From positions 29,773 to 93,772 of the forward strand of contig DNUE01000058.1 in NCBI GenBank assembly GCA_003508005.1: a stretch of DNA of 64,000 nucleotides, given 5' to 3'. The notes below the pieces were generated by a model. The model ran no database searches. It was not told the DNA's origin and worked only from the letters and a program-made list of their open reading frames with translations. How positions within the stretch are numbered: position 1 is the first letter of the stretch; every line of letters begins with the position of its first letter. Source of the stretch: Desulfobulbaceae bacterium. GTDB lineage: Bacteria; Desulfobacterota; Desulfobulbia; Desulfobulbales; Desulfobulbaceae. Made by a program: the position numbers and the translations under genes. Below, piece after piece: positions 1 through 9,128 of this stretch.

Positions 1-2
1 GG

Positions 3-623
3 GCCTATGATATCGGCTACGGCGGGCTGGACCACGTGCTCGCCTCAGGCGAGAACGTCAACGTCCTGGTCCTGGATACCGAGGTCTACTCCAACACCGG
101 CGGCCAGATGTCCAAGTCCACCCCGCGCGCGGCCACGGCGCAGTTCGCCGCCGGCGGCAAGAAGATGCCCAAGAAGGACATGGGGATGATCTTTTCCACC
201 TACGGCAACGTCTATGTCGCCCGCGTCGCCCTGGGCGCCAACCCCGGCCAGTTGGTCAAGGCCTTTAATGAGGCAGAGGCCTATGACGGGCCGTCGATCA
301 TCATCGCCTATGCCCCCTGCATCAACCACGGCATCAACATGGCCAAGGGGCTGGAGCAGCAGAAAAAGGCGGTGGCCTGCGGCCACTGGCCGCTGTATCG
401 CTACAACCCACAGCTGGAGGACGAGGGCAAGAACCCGCTCACCATCGACTCCAAGGACCCCTCCATCTCCTTCGCCGACTATGCCCTGGGCGAGAACCGC
501 TACCGGATGCTGAAGATGACCAATCCGACCATGGCGGACAAGCTGATGGAGATGTCCCAGAAAGACGTGGACAGGGCCTGGAAGTCCCTCAAGGGGCGCT
601 TCAAGGCTCTGGAAGAGAAATAA
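3..623 (+). CDS. Pyruvate:ferredoxin (flavodoxin) oxidoreductase, C-terminal part
   Basis: This is the 3' end of a gene that begins before the window; the reading frame is open from base 3. PFOR oxidatively decarboxylates pyruvate to acetyl-CoA in the cytoplasm and reduces ferredoxin or flavodoxin. The visible 206 residues belong to the C-terminal thiamine-pyrophosphate domain: the stretch DTEVYSNTGGQ followed by SKSTP is the classic signature of this family. The C-terminus ends in a short charged helix, as in full-length homologues of about 1,180 residues. A strong terminator follows within 30 bp, so this is the last gene of its transcript. Only the truncation by the window edge limits the call. 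Confidence 0.95.
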   Translation, partial: AYDIGYGGLDHVLASGENVNVLVLDTEVYSNTGGQMSKSTPRAATAQFAAGGKKMPKKDMGMIFSTYGNVYVARVALGANPGQLVKAFNEAEAYDGPSIIIAYAPCINHGINMAKGLEQQKKAVACGHWPLYRYNPQLEDEGKNPLTIDSKDPSISFADYALGENRYRMLKMTNPTMADKLMEMSQKDVDRAWKSLKGRFKALEEK

Positions 624-647
624 CATTCACTCTCCGACGAGAGACAG

Positions 648-683
648 AAAAGGCCCTGCCGTACCGCGGCAGGGCCTTTTTTT
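648..683 (+). terminator. Rho-independent terminator after the PFOR gene
   Basis: A GC-rich stem (AAGGCCCTGCCG pairing with CGGCAGGGCCTT) with a short loop is followed directly by a run of seven T. It sits about 25 bp after the PFOR stop codon. Confidence 0.9.
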
Positions 684-765
684 ATCTTCTCCGCCCGAGA
701 ACCGCTCGTTTAAGAAGGCGAACGGAATCCGGCCTGGGGATGAAGGAACTCTTTGTCAGCAAATA

Positions 766-850
766 CTCCCTTGTGGGAGAGGGCCGGGGTGAGGGGAAAT
801 AGCCTGTCTGGTTCAGACCCTCGCCCTAACCCTCTCCCTCAAGGAGAGGG
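766..850. repeat. REP-like inverted repeat element
   Basis: Two imperfect inverted arms (766-796 and 818-850) share the GGGAGAGGGNNRGGGYGAGGG theme in opposite orientation. Each arm also contains its own small hairpin (for example CTCCC-ttgt-GGGAG). Similar GAGAGGG/CCCTCTCC intergenic elements are widespread as REP/BIME-type repeats in proteobacteria. It fills the gap between the PFOR terminator and the convergent kinase gene. No protein is encoded here. Confidence 0.6.
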
Positions 851-937
851 CATTTGGGGGGACTTTTCATTGGTTCACTGAGGATCAGTGGTAATCACAT
901 AAAGATATGGCTGATGTGGAAATACTTCCTCGACCGG

Positions 938-3259
938 TCAGGGATTTGTCTGGCTCAGGACGTCTCTGATTCTGGTGGCAAGATCCTTCATCGTGAATGG
1001 TTTCTGGATAAAGTGTATACCTTCGTCGAGCACGCCGTGTTGAGCGATGACGTTGGCCGTATAACCGGACATGAACAGATATCTGAGACCGGGACAGAGG
1101 GGTTGCAGGTTTCTGGCCAGGTCGCGACCGTTCATGTCGGGCATGATCACGTCAGTTATCAGCAGGTGGATTTCACCGGTGTGTTGCCGGGCAAGGCGGA
1201 TTGCTTCACCCGGTGTGGAAGCAGTGAGAACGGAATATCCCTGTTTTTCGATCATCTCTTTGGCGATTTCAAGGATCATGGGCTCATCCTCGACCAATAG
1301 GATAGTTTCGTGGCCGGTCTCTGCCACTCCCACGATATTTGCCTTCGACTTCAAGGCGGCTTCGCCTGTGTGCCGGGGCAGGTAGATTTTAAAGGTCGTG
1401 CCTTGGTTCGGCTTGCTGGAGACATTGATGAAGCCGTTATTCTGCTTGACGATGCCATATACCATGGCCAGCCCAAGACCTGTGCCTTTGCCCATCTTCT
1501 TGGTGGTGAAAAAGGGTTCGAAGAGGTGCGACAGAGTCTCCTGGCCCATGCCACAGCCGTTGTCGCTTATCGCAAGCAGGACAAACTCACCGGGGAGGAA
1601 GTCCGGGTGTGCGGTGCAGTAGACCTTGTCAAAAACGGCGGAATCAGTTTCGATTGTCACCTTGCCCAAGTCCACGATAGCATCCCGTGCATTGGCGCAC
1701 AGATTTATCAGAATCTGGTCGATCTGGGAGGGATCTATCTTGACCGGCCATAGTCCGCTCTTGGGCAACCAAACAAGATCAATATCCTCCCCAATGAATC
1801 TCCGTATCATCTTGAGCATCTGCGCAATGGTCTCATTCAGGTCGATCACCTGAGGCACAACGGTTTGTTTTCGGGCAAAGGCCAGGAGTTGCCGGGTAAT
1901 ATCGGTTGAGCGATTGGCCGCCCGGCGGATTTCCTCCAGGTTTTTGTATATTGGCCCGGAACTGCCTGTCATGGCCATTGCCAGTTCTGCATGACCAAGG
2001 ATCACCCCGAGCATGTTATTAAAATCGTGCGCCACACCGCCCGCCAGCAGGCCTACGGATTCCATCTTATGGGCCTGGGCCAGTTGCTCGTGCAGCTTTT
2101 CTTTTTCCTGCTCCGCATGTCTGCGTTCAGTGATGTCTCGCACGCTGGCAACCACTCCGTTGATGGCCGGTTCGGCCAGGCAGCTCTGCCCAATAGCCTC
2201 AAAATAGACCCACTCCCGGGTCTTGTGAATGTGCCGGTATTGGACGGAGAAAACTTTTTCAGGATGTCTGACAGCCTCGTTCCAAACTGCCATGACGTCT
2301 TTTATATCGTCCGGATGGATAATGTCGCGGAGCGCTTTCCCCTTCAATTCTGCGATCGAAAAACCGGAGGCCCGCTCAGCCGCGGGACTGATATAGCGAA
2401 GGATTCCATCGACACTGATGATGGCCATGAAGTCCGAGGAATTCTTGATGAGAATACGGAAGCGCTCCTCGCTTTCCCGCAGCCTTTCCTCAGCACGCCT
2501 GCGTTCCTCATTCAAAAAGAGTTGCGCGACAATGGTGGCGGCGGTGCTGATAAACGATTCCTCGTCGGCATGCCATTTTCGTCTGGGCCCGGTATGCTCA
2601 AGGCAGATGATGCCGATCAGTCTGCCCTCTTTAAAAATGCCTGAATCCAGCATGGAGGTGATGCCAAGCGGAAGCAGGTATGATTCCGCCAATTCGCGGG
2701 TGCGAGGATCGTTCAGGGCGTCTTCCGCATTAATCCTGTTGCCGGCCAAAACGGCTTCGAAATAGCGGGGGAACATATTTGTCTGGAAAATGGTCGCACA
2801 GCTTTGGTGCGAATTTGCTCTGGCCAGGTAGAGTGTCAGACAATGAAATTCCGTTTGGTCCTCCGAAAGTTTCCAGACGCTTGCCCGGGCAACGTCGATA
2901 GTTGCAGCCAGTATTTCGGTAATGCGTTCGAGCGCCCGAGGCTGATCGCCGCTGACGATGGACTGGTCGAGCACCAGTTGGGCAATTGCGGCCCTCTGCA
3001 GGGCAGCCCGTCGCTCGCTTGCCCGCAAATCCTCGCTGATGCGCTTCTCCTCCTTGAGATATTCGGCAAGCCGGCGGTTGCTCTCCTCCAGTTCATTCGT
3101 GCGCTCCTCAACACGATTTTGCAGCAGAATGTTCTGCTCGAAAATCGAGTAGTCGCTCCCGCTGCTGTTTATTGCATGCTCGACACGGGCAATCAGCACC
3201 TGATTCATCTTGCGCAGCGCCGCAACTTCTTTTTCGAAGTCATCACCGTTCGCTGTCAT
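938..3259 (-). CDS. Hybrid sensor histidine kinase (coiled coil, GAF, PAS, HisKA, HATPase, receiver)
   Basis: The product is a soluble 773-residue hybrid kinase with no membrane segment. An N-terminal coiled coil (about 1-95) precedes a GAF-like domain (about 105-255), a PAS domain (about 265-385) ending in DITERR, a HisKA domain with the phospho-accepting His near 411 in GGVAHDFNN, a HATPase with NAR..D, DNGCGMG and GTGLGL boxes, and a C-terminal receiver with the acceptor Asp in LITDVIMPDMNG. The ATG at 3259 is chosen because GGAG lies six bases upstream; an in-frame TTG at 3277 has no such site. The start overlaps the end of the upstream FIST gene by 17 bp, so the two are translationally coupled. 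I infer that the FIST protein supplies the signal to this kinase. Confidence 0.93.
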   Translation of the reverse strand: MTANGDDFEKEVAALRKMNQVLIARVEHAINSSGSDYSIFEQNILLQNRVEERTNELEESNRRLAEYLKEEKRISEDLRASERRAALQRAAIAQLVLDQSIVSGDQPRALERITEILAATIDVARASVWKLSEDQTEFHCLTLYLARANSHQSCATIFQTNMFPRYFEAVLAGNRINAEDALNDPRTRELAESYLLPLGITSMLDSGIFKEGRLIGIICLEHTGPRRKWHADEESFISTAATIVAQLFLNEERRRAEERLRESEERFRILIKNSSDFMAIISVDGILRYISPAAERASGFSIAELKGKALRDIIHPDDIKDVMAVWNEAVRHPEKVFSVQYRHIHKTREWVYFEAIGQSCLAEPAINGVVASVRDITERRHAEQEKEKLHEQLAQAHKMESVGLLAGGVAHDFNNMLGVILGHAELAMAMTGSSGPIYKNLEEIRRAANRSTDITRQLLAFARKQTVVPQVIDLNETIAQMLKMIRRFIGEDIDLVWLPKSGLWPVKIDPSQIDQILINLCANARDAIVDLGKVTIETDSAVFDKVYCTAHPDFLPGEFVLLAISDNGCGMGQETLSHLFEPFFTTKKMGKGTGLGLAMVYGIVKQNNGFINVSSKPNQGTTFKIYLPRHTGEAALKSKANIVGVAETGHETILLVEDEPMILEIAKEMIEKQGYSVLTASTPGEAIRLARQHTGEIHLLITDVIMPDMNGRDLARNLQPLCPGLRYLFMSGYTANVIAQHGVLDEGIHFIQKPFTMKDLATRIRDVLSQTNP

Positions 3260-4391
3260 ATCCTGCTCCAATGGCAAGTCCGGTTAGCGTCTGGTTCACG
3301 TGGATGCCACCGTATTGCTCACCGTAGGTACTGAATCCGATGAATGGATACTGGGCCAGGATATCGGCGATCCTGGCGAAATAGTCGCATTGCTCGAGTT
3401 CAAGTCTTCTAAGAATGCAGTCACAGCCGAGGATAAGCTGCAAATCAGGCAGATCGCGGGAAAGGTCGGCCAATTGACTGCTCAGTTGTTCCAGCAGGTG
3501 TTCGGATGTGGCCAGCGTCAGCACCAGGCCATTCTCAATGGCACAATAGAAGGTCAGGCTTCCGTCCGCATTGGCTTTCTGGATGGAGCGTACGTAATAT
3601 TCACCCCCGATCCGCAGCATCACGGGATGGGCCGCAAATACCGACGGGGACAACTCGTCCACTGCTACCCCGACAATCCTAGCGTATTCCTCTGCCGCGG
3701 GCAGCCCATTGATTTCCGAAACGTTTCGATGTGCGATATCGGCTTCGGTGATAACGAGCTTCGTCTTGGTTGGGGTAAAATGCTGAAACTGAAATATCTT
3801 GAAAGGCAGCGAGGTGGAAAAAATGGCCATGGTCGCGGCGTTGCCGTAAAACCGGCCCTCGTGATAGACAAAGGCCTTCTTGAAATTCAGACCGTCCCCG
3901 GCGGAGCCTCCAATCAATGGAACCCTGCGCAGCACATGGTGGATTGCCGCCACTACCCTCTCCTCAAGCATCGAAAGGCCGTCGATCAGCAGCAGGCAGA
4001 ATTGCCGTCCCGGACTATTGGGCAGTGGGGATAACAGCAGGGAGGCATCCGGGGCATTGACAAAATCGGTGAGCGAGGGGATGAACATCGGGGTAAAAGA
4101 AATCTCCGGAGTGGCAAACCCGACCCCCACGAGGCTGTGTTGCATATATCCTGCCGGAGCCAGGATTTCGCCCGCCGTGGTGCAGCCGATAACCGGGCAT
4201 TCGAAGTGGTGGCGGATCGCCCGGCCCAGGGCATCGAGGTCGTATGTCGGCGCGCAGAAAAATAGCATCGAGTTCAGATCAGTTGCCCCGAGCTTCGCCG
4301 CCAGCTCCTCGACAGCTTGTTCGGCATCCTTGGAGGTACTGCCCCCTCTGCGGATCATGTCACCGGATATTCTCTGGCGTTCTTGTGTCAT
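3243..4391 (-). CDS. FIST N/C-domain sensory protein (NosP-like)
   Basis: This is a 382-residue cytoplasmic protein with the FIST_N fold (about 30-220, including the family-typical VIGCTTAGEI and the GGSAGDG loop) followed by FIST_C (about 225-370, ending near GFSTYGEQYGG). FIST proteins bind small ligands; the NosP subgroup binds haem and senses nitric oxide, and is typically co-transcribed with a histidine kinase or cyclic-di-GMP enzyme. Here the gene overlaps the start of a hybrid kinase, exactly that arrangement. The ATG has AGGAG upstream at a rather long spacing of 11. Which ligand is bound cannot be read from the sequence; NO or haem is inference from the family. Confidence 0.87.
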   Translation of the reverse strand: MTQERQRISGDMIRRGGSTSKDAEQAVEELAAKLGATDLNSMLFFCAPTYDLDALGRAIRHHFECPVIGCTTAGEILAPAGYMQHSLVGVGFATPEISFTPMFIPSLTDFVNAPDASLLLSPLPNSPGRQFCLLLIDGLSMLEERVVAAIHHVLRRVPLIGGSAGDGLNFKKAFVYHEGRFYGNAATMAIFSTSLPFKIFQFQHFTPTKTKLVITEADIAHRNVSEINGLPAAEEYARIVGVAVDELSPSVFAAHPVMLRIGGEYYVRSIQKANADGSLTFYCAIENGLVLTLATSEHLLEQLSSQLADLSRDLPDLQLILGCDCILRRLELEQCDYFARIADILAQYPFIGFSTYGEQYGGIHVNQTLTGLAIGAGYDSER

Positions 4392-4526
4392 AGCTCACGA
4401 TTCTCCTGGATACGATAAAAAACGGGAACTGCCCCGACGATTTCATCTTTTCATTGTATATATCCATTTTTCCCCAACATTTTTCAAGCATATTCCCCCG
4501 GCTTGCCAGGTTTCCGCCCAACATCC

Positions 4527-4726
4527 CTCGTCCGTAAAAATCACCCGGCCGACGGTGGGGGTATATTCCTCGGGGGCCAGATTGAAGATCGTGTTCTAGC
4601 CCGCACCACTGGGACTGATGAGAGGCCGCTCATCCGGACCGGCCTGGAGGGCAAGGCTGAAAAGATGCACTCCCGCAGCCCCCGGAAAAAATGAAACCAG
4701 CTGAAAAGAGAAGATCTGTACATCAT
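4527..4726 (-). pseudogene. Decayed 5' fragment of a livG-like ABC ATPase
   Basis: Read on the minus strand, this piece aligns with the first ~65 codons of the intact livG at 10216-10989. From the ATG at 4726 it reads FHFFRGLRE against HYFGGLRA. After a one-base deletion it reads FSLALQAGPDERPLISPSGAG against FSLTIEAGRMHGLIGPNGAG, with further matches through NTIFNL and GRVIF. The Walker A lysine codon is replaced by TAG. A frameshift, a nonsense codon in the nucleotide-binding loop and loss of everything downstream make it clearly non-functional. It is a relic of a second branched-chain amino-acid transporter, or of a duplication of the one 6 kb away. Confidence 0.75.
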
Positions 4727-5132
4727 GGGAGTCCTTATGCTATACTTATTTAGTTTAAACAGTTCTCGATTAGATACTTCTGGTTTGCTCCATGGAACGT
4801 ACTGAACAGGAAGATTTTCAGGCTTCGTCGCCCGATATGCACCTGCGGCAGCCGTTCAGAGCCCTTTTGCGAAAGAGCGGCTTGCTTGGCAGGGGCGCCT
4901 GCTGCCAAGCAACCGGCAGATTAGTCGTGGCGAGCAGACACCGCAGGGAACAGCAACTTGCCGGCAGGACCTTGTCTGCTTTTTCCTGTTTTTTCCACGC
5001 CGACAAAAGCATTATCCCATTCCATCAATCTCTCCAGGCAGTGAATTCCGCCATGATTTTATCATTCCAGACGGGAAGCGAGAATCCCGAGGTATCCGTG
5101 CCCTTCCCCGGAGTATGGCGCCGAGGGGGACA
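4727..5132. other. Intergenic region without a convincing gene
   Basis: An open frame at 4792-5136 (+) has no recognisable domain, no good start context and unusual composition, so I do not call it. The region holds an AT-rich stretch near 4735-4775 that could be promoter DNA, and the inverted repeat at 4882-4912. Confidence 0.5.
4882..4912. repeat. Perfect 11-bp inverted repeat
   Basis: TTGCTTGGCAG and CTGCCAAGCAA are separated by nine bases. No T-run follows, so it is not an obvious terminator. It could be an operator or structured leader about 220 bp ahead of the hybrid kinase gene. Confidence 0.5.
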
Positions 5133-7907
5133 ATGATGCCTGATAACCGCAATCAGGGCAACCTGAGTCCATCCAGGGCGTTCTGCAGCCACGGGGAACA
5201 GAACTGCTTCCTGCTCAAAGAGGCGGCGGACGGGATGTTCCTTGTCGACCTGCAGTGGCGACACCTCGCCGTCAACCCCCAATACTGCTTGCTGACCGGC
5301 TATTCCCAGGAGGAACTTCTCGGCATGTCCTATACGGACCTGGGGGCTCCTGAGGAGTTTTCCCGGAACCCTGTTCCCCTGGAAGAGCTCCGGCAGGGCA
5401 GGATCGTGTTCGTAGAGCGATGCTTCCGGCAAAAGGACGGCAGCCCCATCACCGTCCAGGTCCGCTCGCGCATGCTGCCGGACGGCAACATCCTCGGCAT
5501 TGTCCGGGACATCAGCGACCGGAAGCGGGCGGAAGAAGAACTCAAAAAGTCCGAGAATCTCTATCGGACCATTTTCGAGAACACCGGCGCGGCAACCATC
5601 ATCATCGCCCCGGACACGACCATCCTCCTGGCCAACGCCGGCTGGGAAAAACTCACCGGCGTCCCACGGGCAGAGCAGGAGGGGCAACTGAGCTGGACGG
5701 TGTTTGTCGACAAGGAAGACGTCGAAATGATGCGGCGGCATCATTTTGCCCGCCGAGAGAACCCCTCCCTTGTCCCGAATGTCTACGAATTCCGGATGAT
5801 AGATGCCTGCGGGTCCCTGCACTACTGTTTCGTCCAGGTCGATATCATCCCGGGCACCAAGAACAGCGTGGCGTCCATTGTCGATATCACCCGCCGGAAA
5901 ATGGCCGAAAATCAACTGCTGGCAGCCTATGAGCAGCTGAAGGCGGCCAAGGAGGTGCTGCGCGGCCGCTTCGAGGAAATGAAAATCCAGCAGCAGCGGA
6001 CCCGGGAAAGCGAGGAAAAATACCGAAGCATGTTTGAAAATATCCAGGAGTGCTACTACCGCACCGACCGAGAAGGGAACATCGTCCTGGCAAGCCCGTC
6101 CGGGGCAACCATTCTCGGGTACCCGCCGACCACCGAAGTATATGGCAGAAATATTGCGAAAGACCTGTATCCCCATCCCGATGACCGAAAAAAATTCCTC
6201 GCGGAAATCGACAAGACCGGGGCCGTGACCAATTATGAAATCGAGCTGCGGAAACGTGACGGGACCCCGATCACGGTCCTCACCAGCAGCCACAAGTATT
6301 TTGATAGCGCCGGCAATTTCCTCGGCATCGAAGGCATTTTCCGGGACATTACCGAGCGGAAGCAGGCAGAGGCGGCGCTGGCGGCCGAAAAAATGTTCTC
6401 GGACGCGATCATCGACAGCATCCCGGGCATCTTCTATGTCCTTGACGACAAAGGATCTTTTGTTCGCTGCAACAAGAATGAGCAGACAATCACCGGGTAC
6501 ACGGCCGATGAGCTCCGGCGGATGAACAGCCTTGAGACCATCGCCGAAGAGGACCGGGAAAGAGTAGCCGCCGCAATAAAGGAGGTCTTCGAGAAGGGAT
6601 CCGCCACCCTTGCCGCCCTGGCGCTGACCCGGGATGGGAGGAAGATCCCCTTCCTTCTCAGCGGTTTTTCCGCCATGATCGATGGCCGCCCCTACCTTGT
6701 CGGCACGGGCATCGATATCACTGAGATGCGAAAGCTGGAAGAGGCCAAGGATCAGCTCCAGGCCCAGCTGCTGCAGGCCCAGAAAATGGAATCGGTGGGA
6801 CGTCTGGCAGGCGGCGTCGCCCATGATTTCAACAATATGCTTGGGGTGATTGTCGGTTATGCCGAAATTGCCCTTCGCCAGACCGATCCGGGCGGGCCAG
6901 CCCACAAAAGCCTTGAACGAATTCTCAACGCCGCTGGCCGCTCCGCCAACCTGACGCGCCAACTGCTGGCCTTCGCCCGCAAGCAGACCATCGCCCCCAA
7001 GGTCCTCGACCTGAACGAGACCGTGGAGAGCATGCTCAAGATGCTGCAGCGGCTGATCGGCGAGAACATCCTGCTGACCTGGCTGCCCAAGACTGGCCTG
7101 TGGCCGATCCTGATCGATCCTTCCCAGGTCGATCAGATCCTGGTCAACCTCTGTGTCAATGCCCGGGACGCAATCCCAGGGGTAGGCAAGGTGACCATCG
7201 AAACCAGAAACATCACCTTCGATGCAACGTATCGCACCATCCATGCCGACTTTGTCCCCGGCGACTACGTCATGCTGGCCGTCAGTGACAACGGTCTGGG
7301 CATGGACAGCGAAACCCTCGAGAAAATGTTCGAACCGTTTTATACCACCAAAGAACAGGGGAAAGGCACCGGCCTGGGCCTGGCCATGGTCTACGGCATT
7401 GTCAAGCAGAACCAAGGATTCATCGACGTCAGCAGCGAACCCGGTATCGGGACAAGCCTCAAGGTCTATCTCCCTCGTCACGGCACTGAGGCCGTCGCCG
7501 TCAAAAGAGGCGATTCTCCGGCCCAGACCACCCAGGGGAACGAAACGATCCTTGTCGTCGAGGATGACCGGGAGATGCTGGAGATCTTCAGGATGATGCT
7601 CGAAAACATGGGCTATCGGGTGCTGACCGCATCCACCGGCGACGAGGCGCTCGAACAGGTGAAGAGCGGCCGGACCGCCATCGATCTGCTGATCACTGAT
7701 GTGATCATGCCGGAAATAAACGGCCCTGATCTGGCGAATCTGCTGCGGGCCGCCAGGCCGGGCCTGAAATGCCTGTTCACCTCGGGCTACACGGCCAACG
7801 CTATCGCCCACCACGGCGTCTTGGACGAGGGCATCCACTTTCTCCAGAAACCTTTCGCCAATAATGAGCTAGGCCGCATGGTCCGCCACATTCTCGACGA
7901 GGGATAA
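5133..7907 (+). CDS. Hybrid sensor histidine kinase with four PAS domains
   Basis: A soluble kinase of about 924 residues. Four PAS domains follow each other (roughly 20-140, 145-260, 300-425 and 430-550); most end in the usual DI[ST][DE]RK-type linker, and a coiled coil lies between the second and third. The HisKA domain has its His in GGVAHDFNNM. It is followed by a HATPase (DNGLGMD, GTGLGLAMVYG) and a C-terminal receiver with Asp in LITDVIMPEING. A start at 5133 or 5136 is preferred over 5115 because AGGGGG precedes it at normal spacing. Its kinase core and receiver are close paralogues of the kinase at 938-3259. There is no response regulator with an output domain nearby, so the downstream partner is unknown. 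Confidence 0.93.
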   Translation: MMPDNRNQGNLSPSRAFCSHGEQNCFLLKEAADGMFLVDLQWRHLAVNPQYCLLTGYSQEELLGMSYTDLGAPEEFSRNPVPLEELRQGRIVFVERCFRQKDGSPITVQVRSRMLPDGNILGIVRDISDRKRAEEELKKSENLYRTIFENTGAATIIIAPDTTILLANAGWEKLTGVPRAEQEGQLSWTVFVDKEDVEMMRRHHFARRENPSLVPNVYEFRMIDACGSLHYCFVQVDIIPGTKNSVASIVDITRRKMAENQLLAAYEQLKAAKEVLRGRFEEMKIQQQRTRESEEKYRSMFENIQECYYRTDREGNIVLASPSGATILGYPPTTEVYGRNIAKDLYPHPDDRKKFLAEIDKTGAVTNYEIELRKRDGTPITVLTSSHKYFDSAGNFLGIEGIFRDITERKQAEAALAAEKMFSDAIIDSIPGIFYVLDDKGSFVRCNKNEQTITGYTADELRRMNSLETIAEEDRERVAAAIKEVFEKGSATLAALALTRDGRKIPFLLSGFSAMIDGRPYLVGTGIDITEMRKLEEAKDQLQAQLLQAQKMESVGRLAGGVAHDFNNMLGVIVGYAEIALRQTDPGGPAHKSLERILNAAGRSANLTRQLLAFARKQTIAPKVLDLNETVESMLKMLQRLIGENILLTWLPKTGLWPILIDPSQVDQILVNLCVNARDAIPGVGKVTIETRNITFDATYRTIHADFVPGDYVMLAVSDNGLGMDSETLEKMFEPFYTTKEQGKGTGLGLAMVYGIVKQNQGFIDVSSEPGIGTSLKVYLPRHGTEAVAVKRGDSPAQTTQGNETILVVEDDREMLEIFRMMLENMGYRVLTASTGDEALEQVKSGRTAIDLLITDVIMPEINGPDLANLLRAARPGLKCLFTSGYTANAIAHHGVLDEGIHFLQKPFANNELGRMVRHILDEG

Positions 7908-8192
7908 AATCGTTTCGTAGGCAGAGACAATGCCCATCAGAAGGCAAGGGTCGTCCCCCAGCCGTTTTTGGCCTCGGCACGCTTTCGAAAAAACACACTT
8001 AACCCGCGGGCTTCCCGATTAAAAACGGGGCACCGCGCCCGGTGATTCCTCCTTCAAATATGCATTGTCATGAGCAAGGGCCTTGTCGCCGCCGGGCAGC
8101 AGCCTGTGCTTCGATGAATGCAAAACCTGTTCTGGGGGCCGGTTTTCTTCCCCATGCTTTTTTTCTTGAATGTCAAGGAAGTGCAACATTAA
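7908..8192. other. Intergenic region between convergent genes
   Basis: About 285 bp between the hybrid kinase and the membrane PAS protein. I see only weak short inverted repeats and no gene. Confidence 0.4.
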
Positions 8193-9128
8193 TCAGGGTG
8201 TATCAGATTTATCCGGGATGAATTCGGAATACAATTTTTTTGCGCACTGAGGACAGATGCCGTGGGAAAAGGCGGCGGCGGTTTTCTCCGATAGATACGA
8301 TTCGACCTGGACCCAGTTGTTCTCTTCATCCCTGATTTTTTTGCAGCTGGCGCAGATGGGAATATAGCCGCTCAAGACTTTCGCAAGGGCTGTTGACAAC
8401 TCGGACTGGAGTTTCTTTTGCTTTTTCAGGGTTTCTTTGAGTTCCGTGATATCCGACAACGACACCACGCTTTGCGCGGTTCCCGGAACCATGTCCACAG
8501 TGGCCAAAACATCCCGCTGGTCATTGTTCCTTCTCACAAAGGTAAATTCATAGCGATTTGGAACCCCTTCGGGAATGATCCTTCGTGAATGATGATAGGC
8601 CCTGATCTTTTCCTGATCTGCCGGCAGGACAAAGTCCAAAAAACTTATCTGATGCTCAAGTTCCGCCTTAGAATATCCCGACAGGGTCACAAATTCGGAG
8701 TTCACCAAAGAAATGATGGCGTTTTCATCGAGAATGGCCATGGCCGTTCCGGTGGTATCAAAAATTTTTCGATACCGGATCTCGGAGTCCAATAGCTGCT
8801 GCTTTGTTCCGGCCAGGGCTTCGCTCAAACCCACGGCAATCAATGAAACAAGCACAAGCATAAACGCCCGGACATAGTCATCGATTCGTATATCATACTG
8901 AAAATACACCATCTGGCCCACCAGGAGCATGCCCAGAAGGGCGCCGGTAACATAAAGCCCCTTCCTTTTCCACCAGATGCAGGACAGGATGATGGGAATG
9001 TAAAAAAAATGGGTGTAAATCTGACCGGTTTTCAGAATATTCTGGAAATAATAGGCGAGCACATAGGAACAGATGACAAGAAGCCCGATAATGAAAAACT
9101 GATATTTTCTGTTTCGGTTTATTTCCAA
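8193..9128 (-). CDS. Membrane-anchored PAS sensor protein with C-terminal Cys motif
   Basis: About 311 residues. The N-terminus has several hydrophobic helices (about 8-110, of the MASE type). A PAS domain follows (about 125-235), ending in SLSDITELKE, then a coiled coil and a C-terminal segment with the pattern ICASCKKIRD...ICPQCAKKLY. This four-Cys tail is common at the end of PAS or receiver proteins in delta-proteobacteria and looks like a small metal-binding module. No kinase or cyclase domain is present, so the output is unclear. I prefer a TTG start at 9128, because GGAGG sits seven bases before it. The frame stays open up to 9275, but that extension is polar and lacks a good start. 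Confidence 0.75.
   Translation of the reverse strand: MEINRNRKYQFFIIGLLVICSYVLAYYFQNILKTGQIYTHFFYIPIILSCIWWKRKGLYVTGALLGMLLVGQMVYFQYDIRIDDYVRAFMLVLVSLIAVGLSEALAGTKQQLLDSEIRYRKIFDTTGTAMAILDENAIISLVNSEFVTLSGYSKAELEHQISFLDFVLPADQEKIRAYHHSRRIIPEGVPNRYEFTFVRRNNDQRDVLATVDMVPGTAQSVVSLSDITELKETLKKQKKLQSELSTALAKVLSGYIPICASCKKIRDEENNWVQVESYLSEKTAAAFSHGICPQCAKKLYSEFIPDKSDTP

Noticed and set aside
4792..5136. Possible 114-residue protein before the second hybrid kinase
   Set aside because: No start signal, no homology-like features, and it contains the 4882-4912 inverted repeat.
5025..7838. Very long open frame on the minus strand (937 codons)
   Set aside because: It is the antisense shadow of the high-GC hybrid kinase gene; its translation has no domain or membrane pattern.
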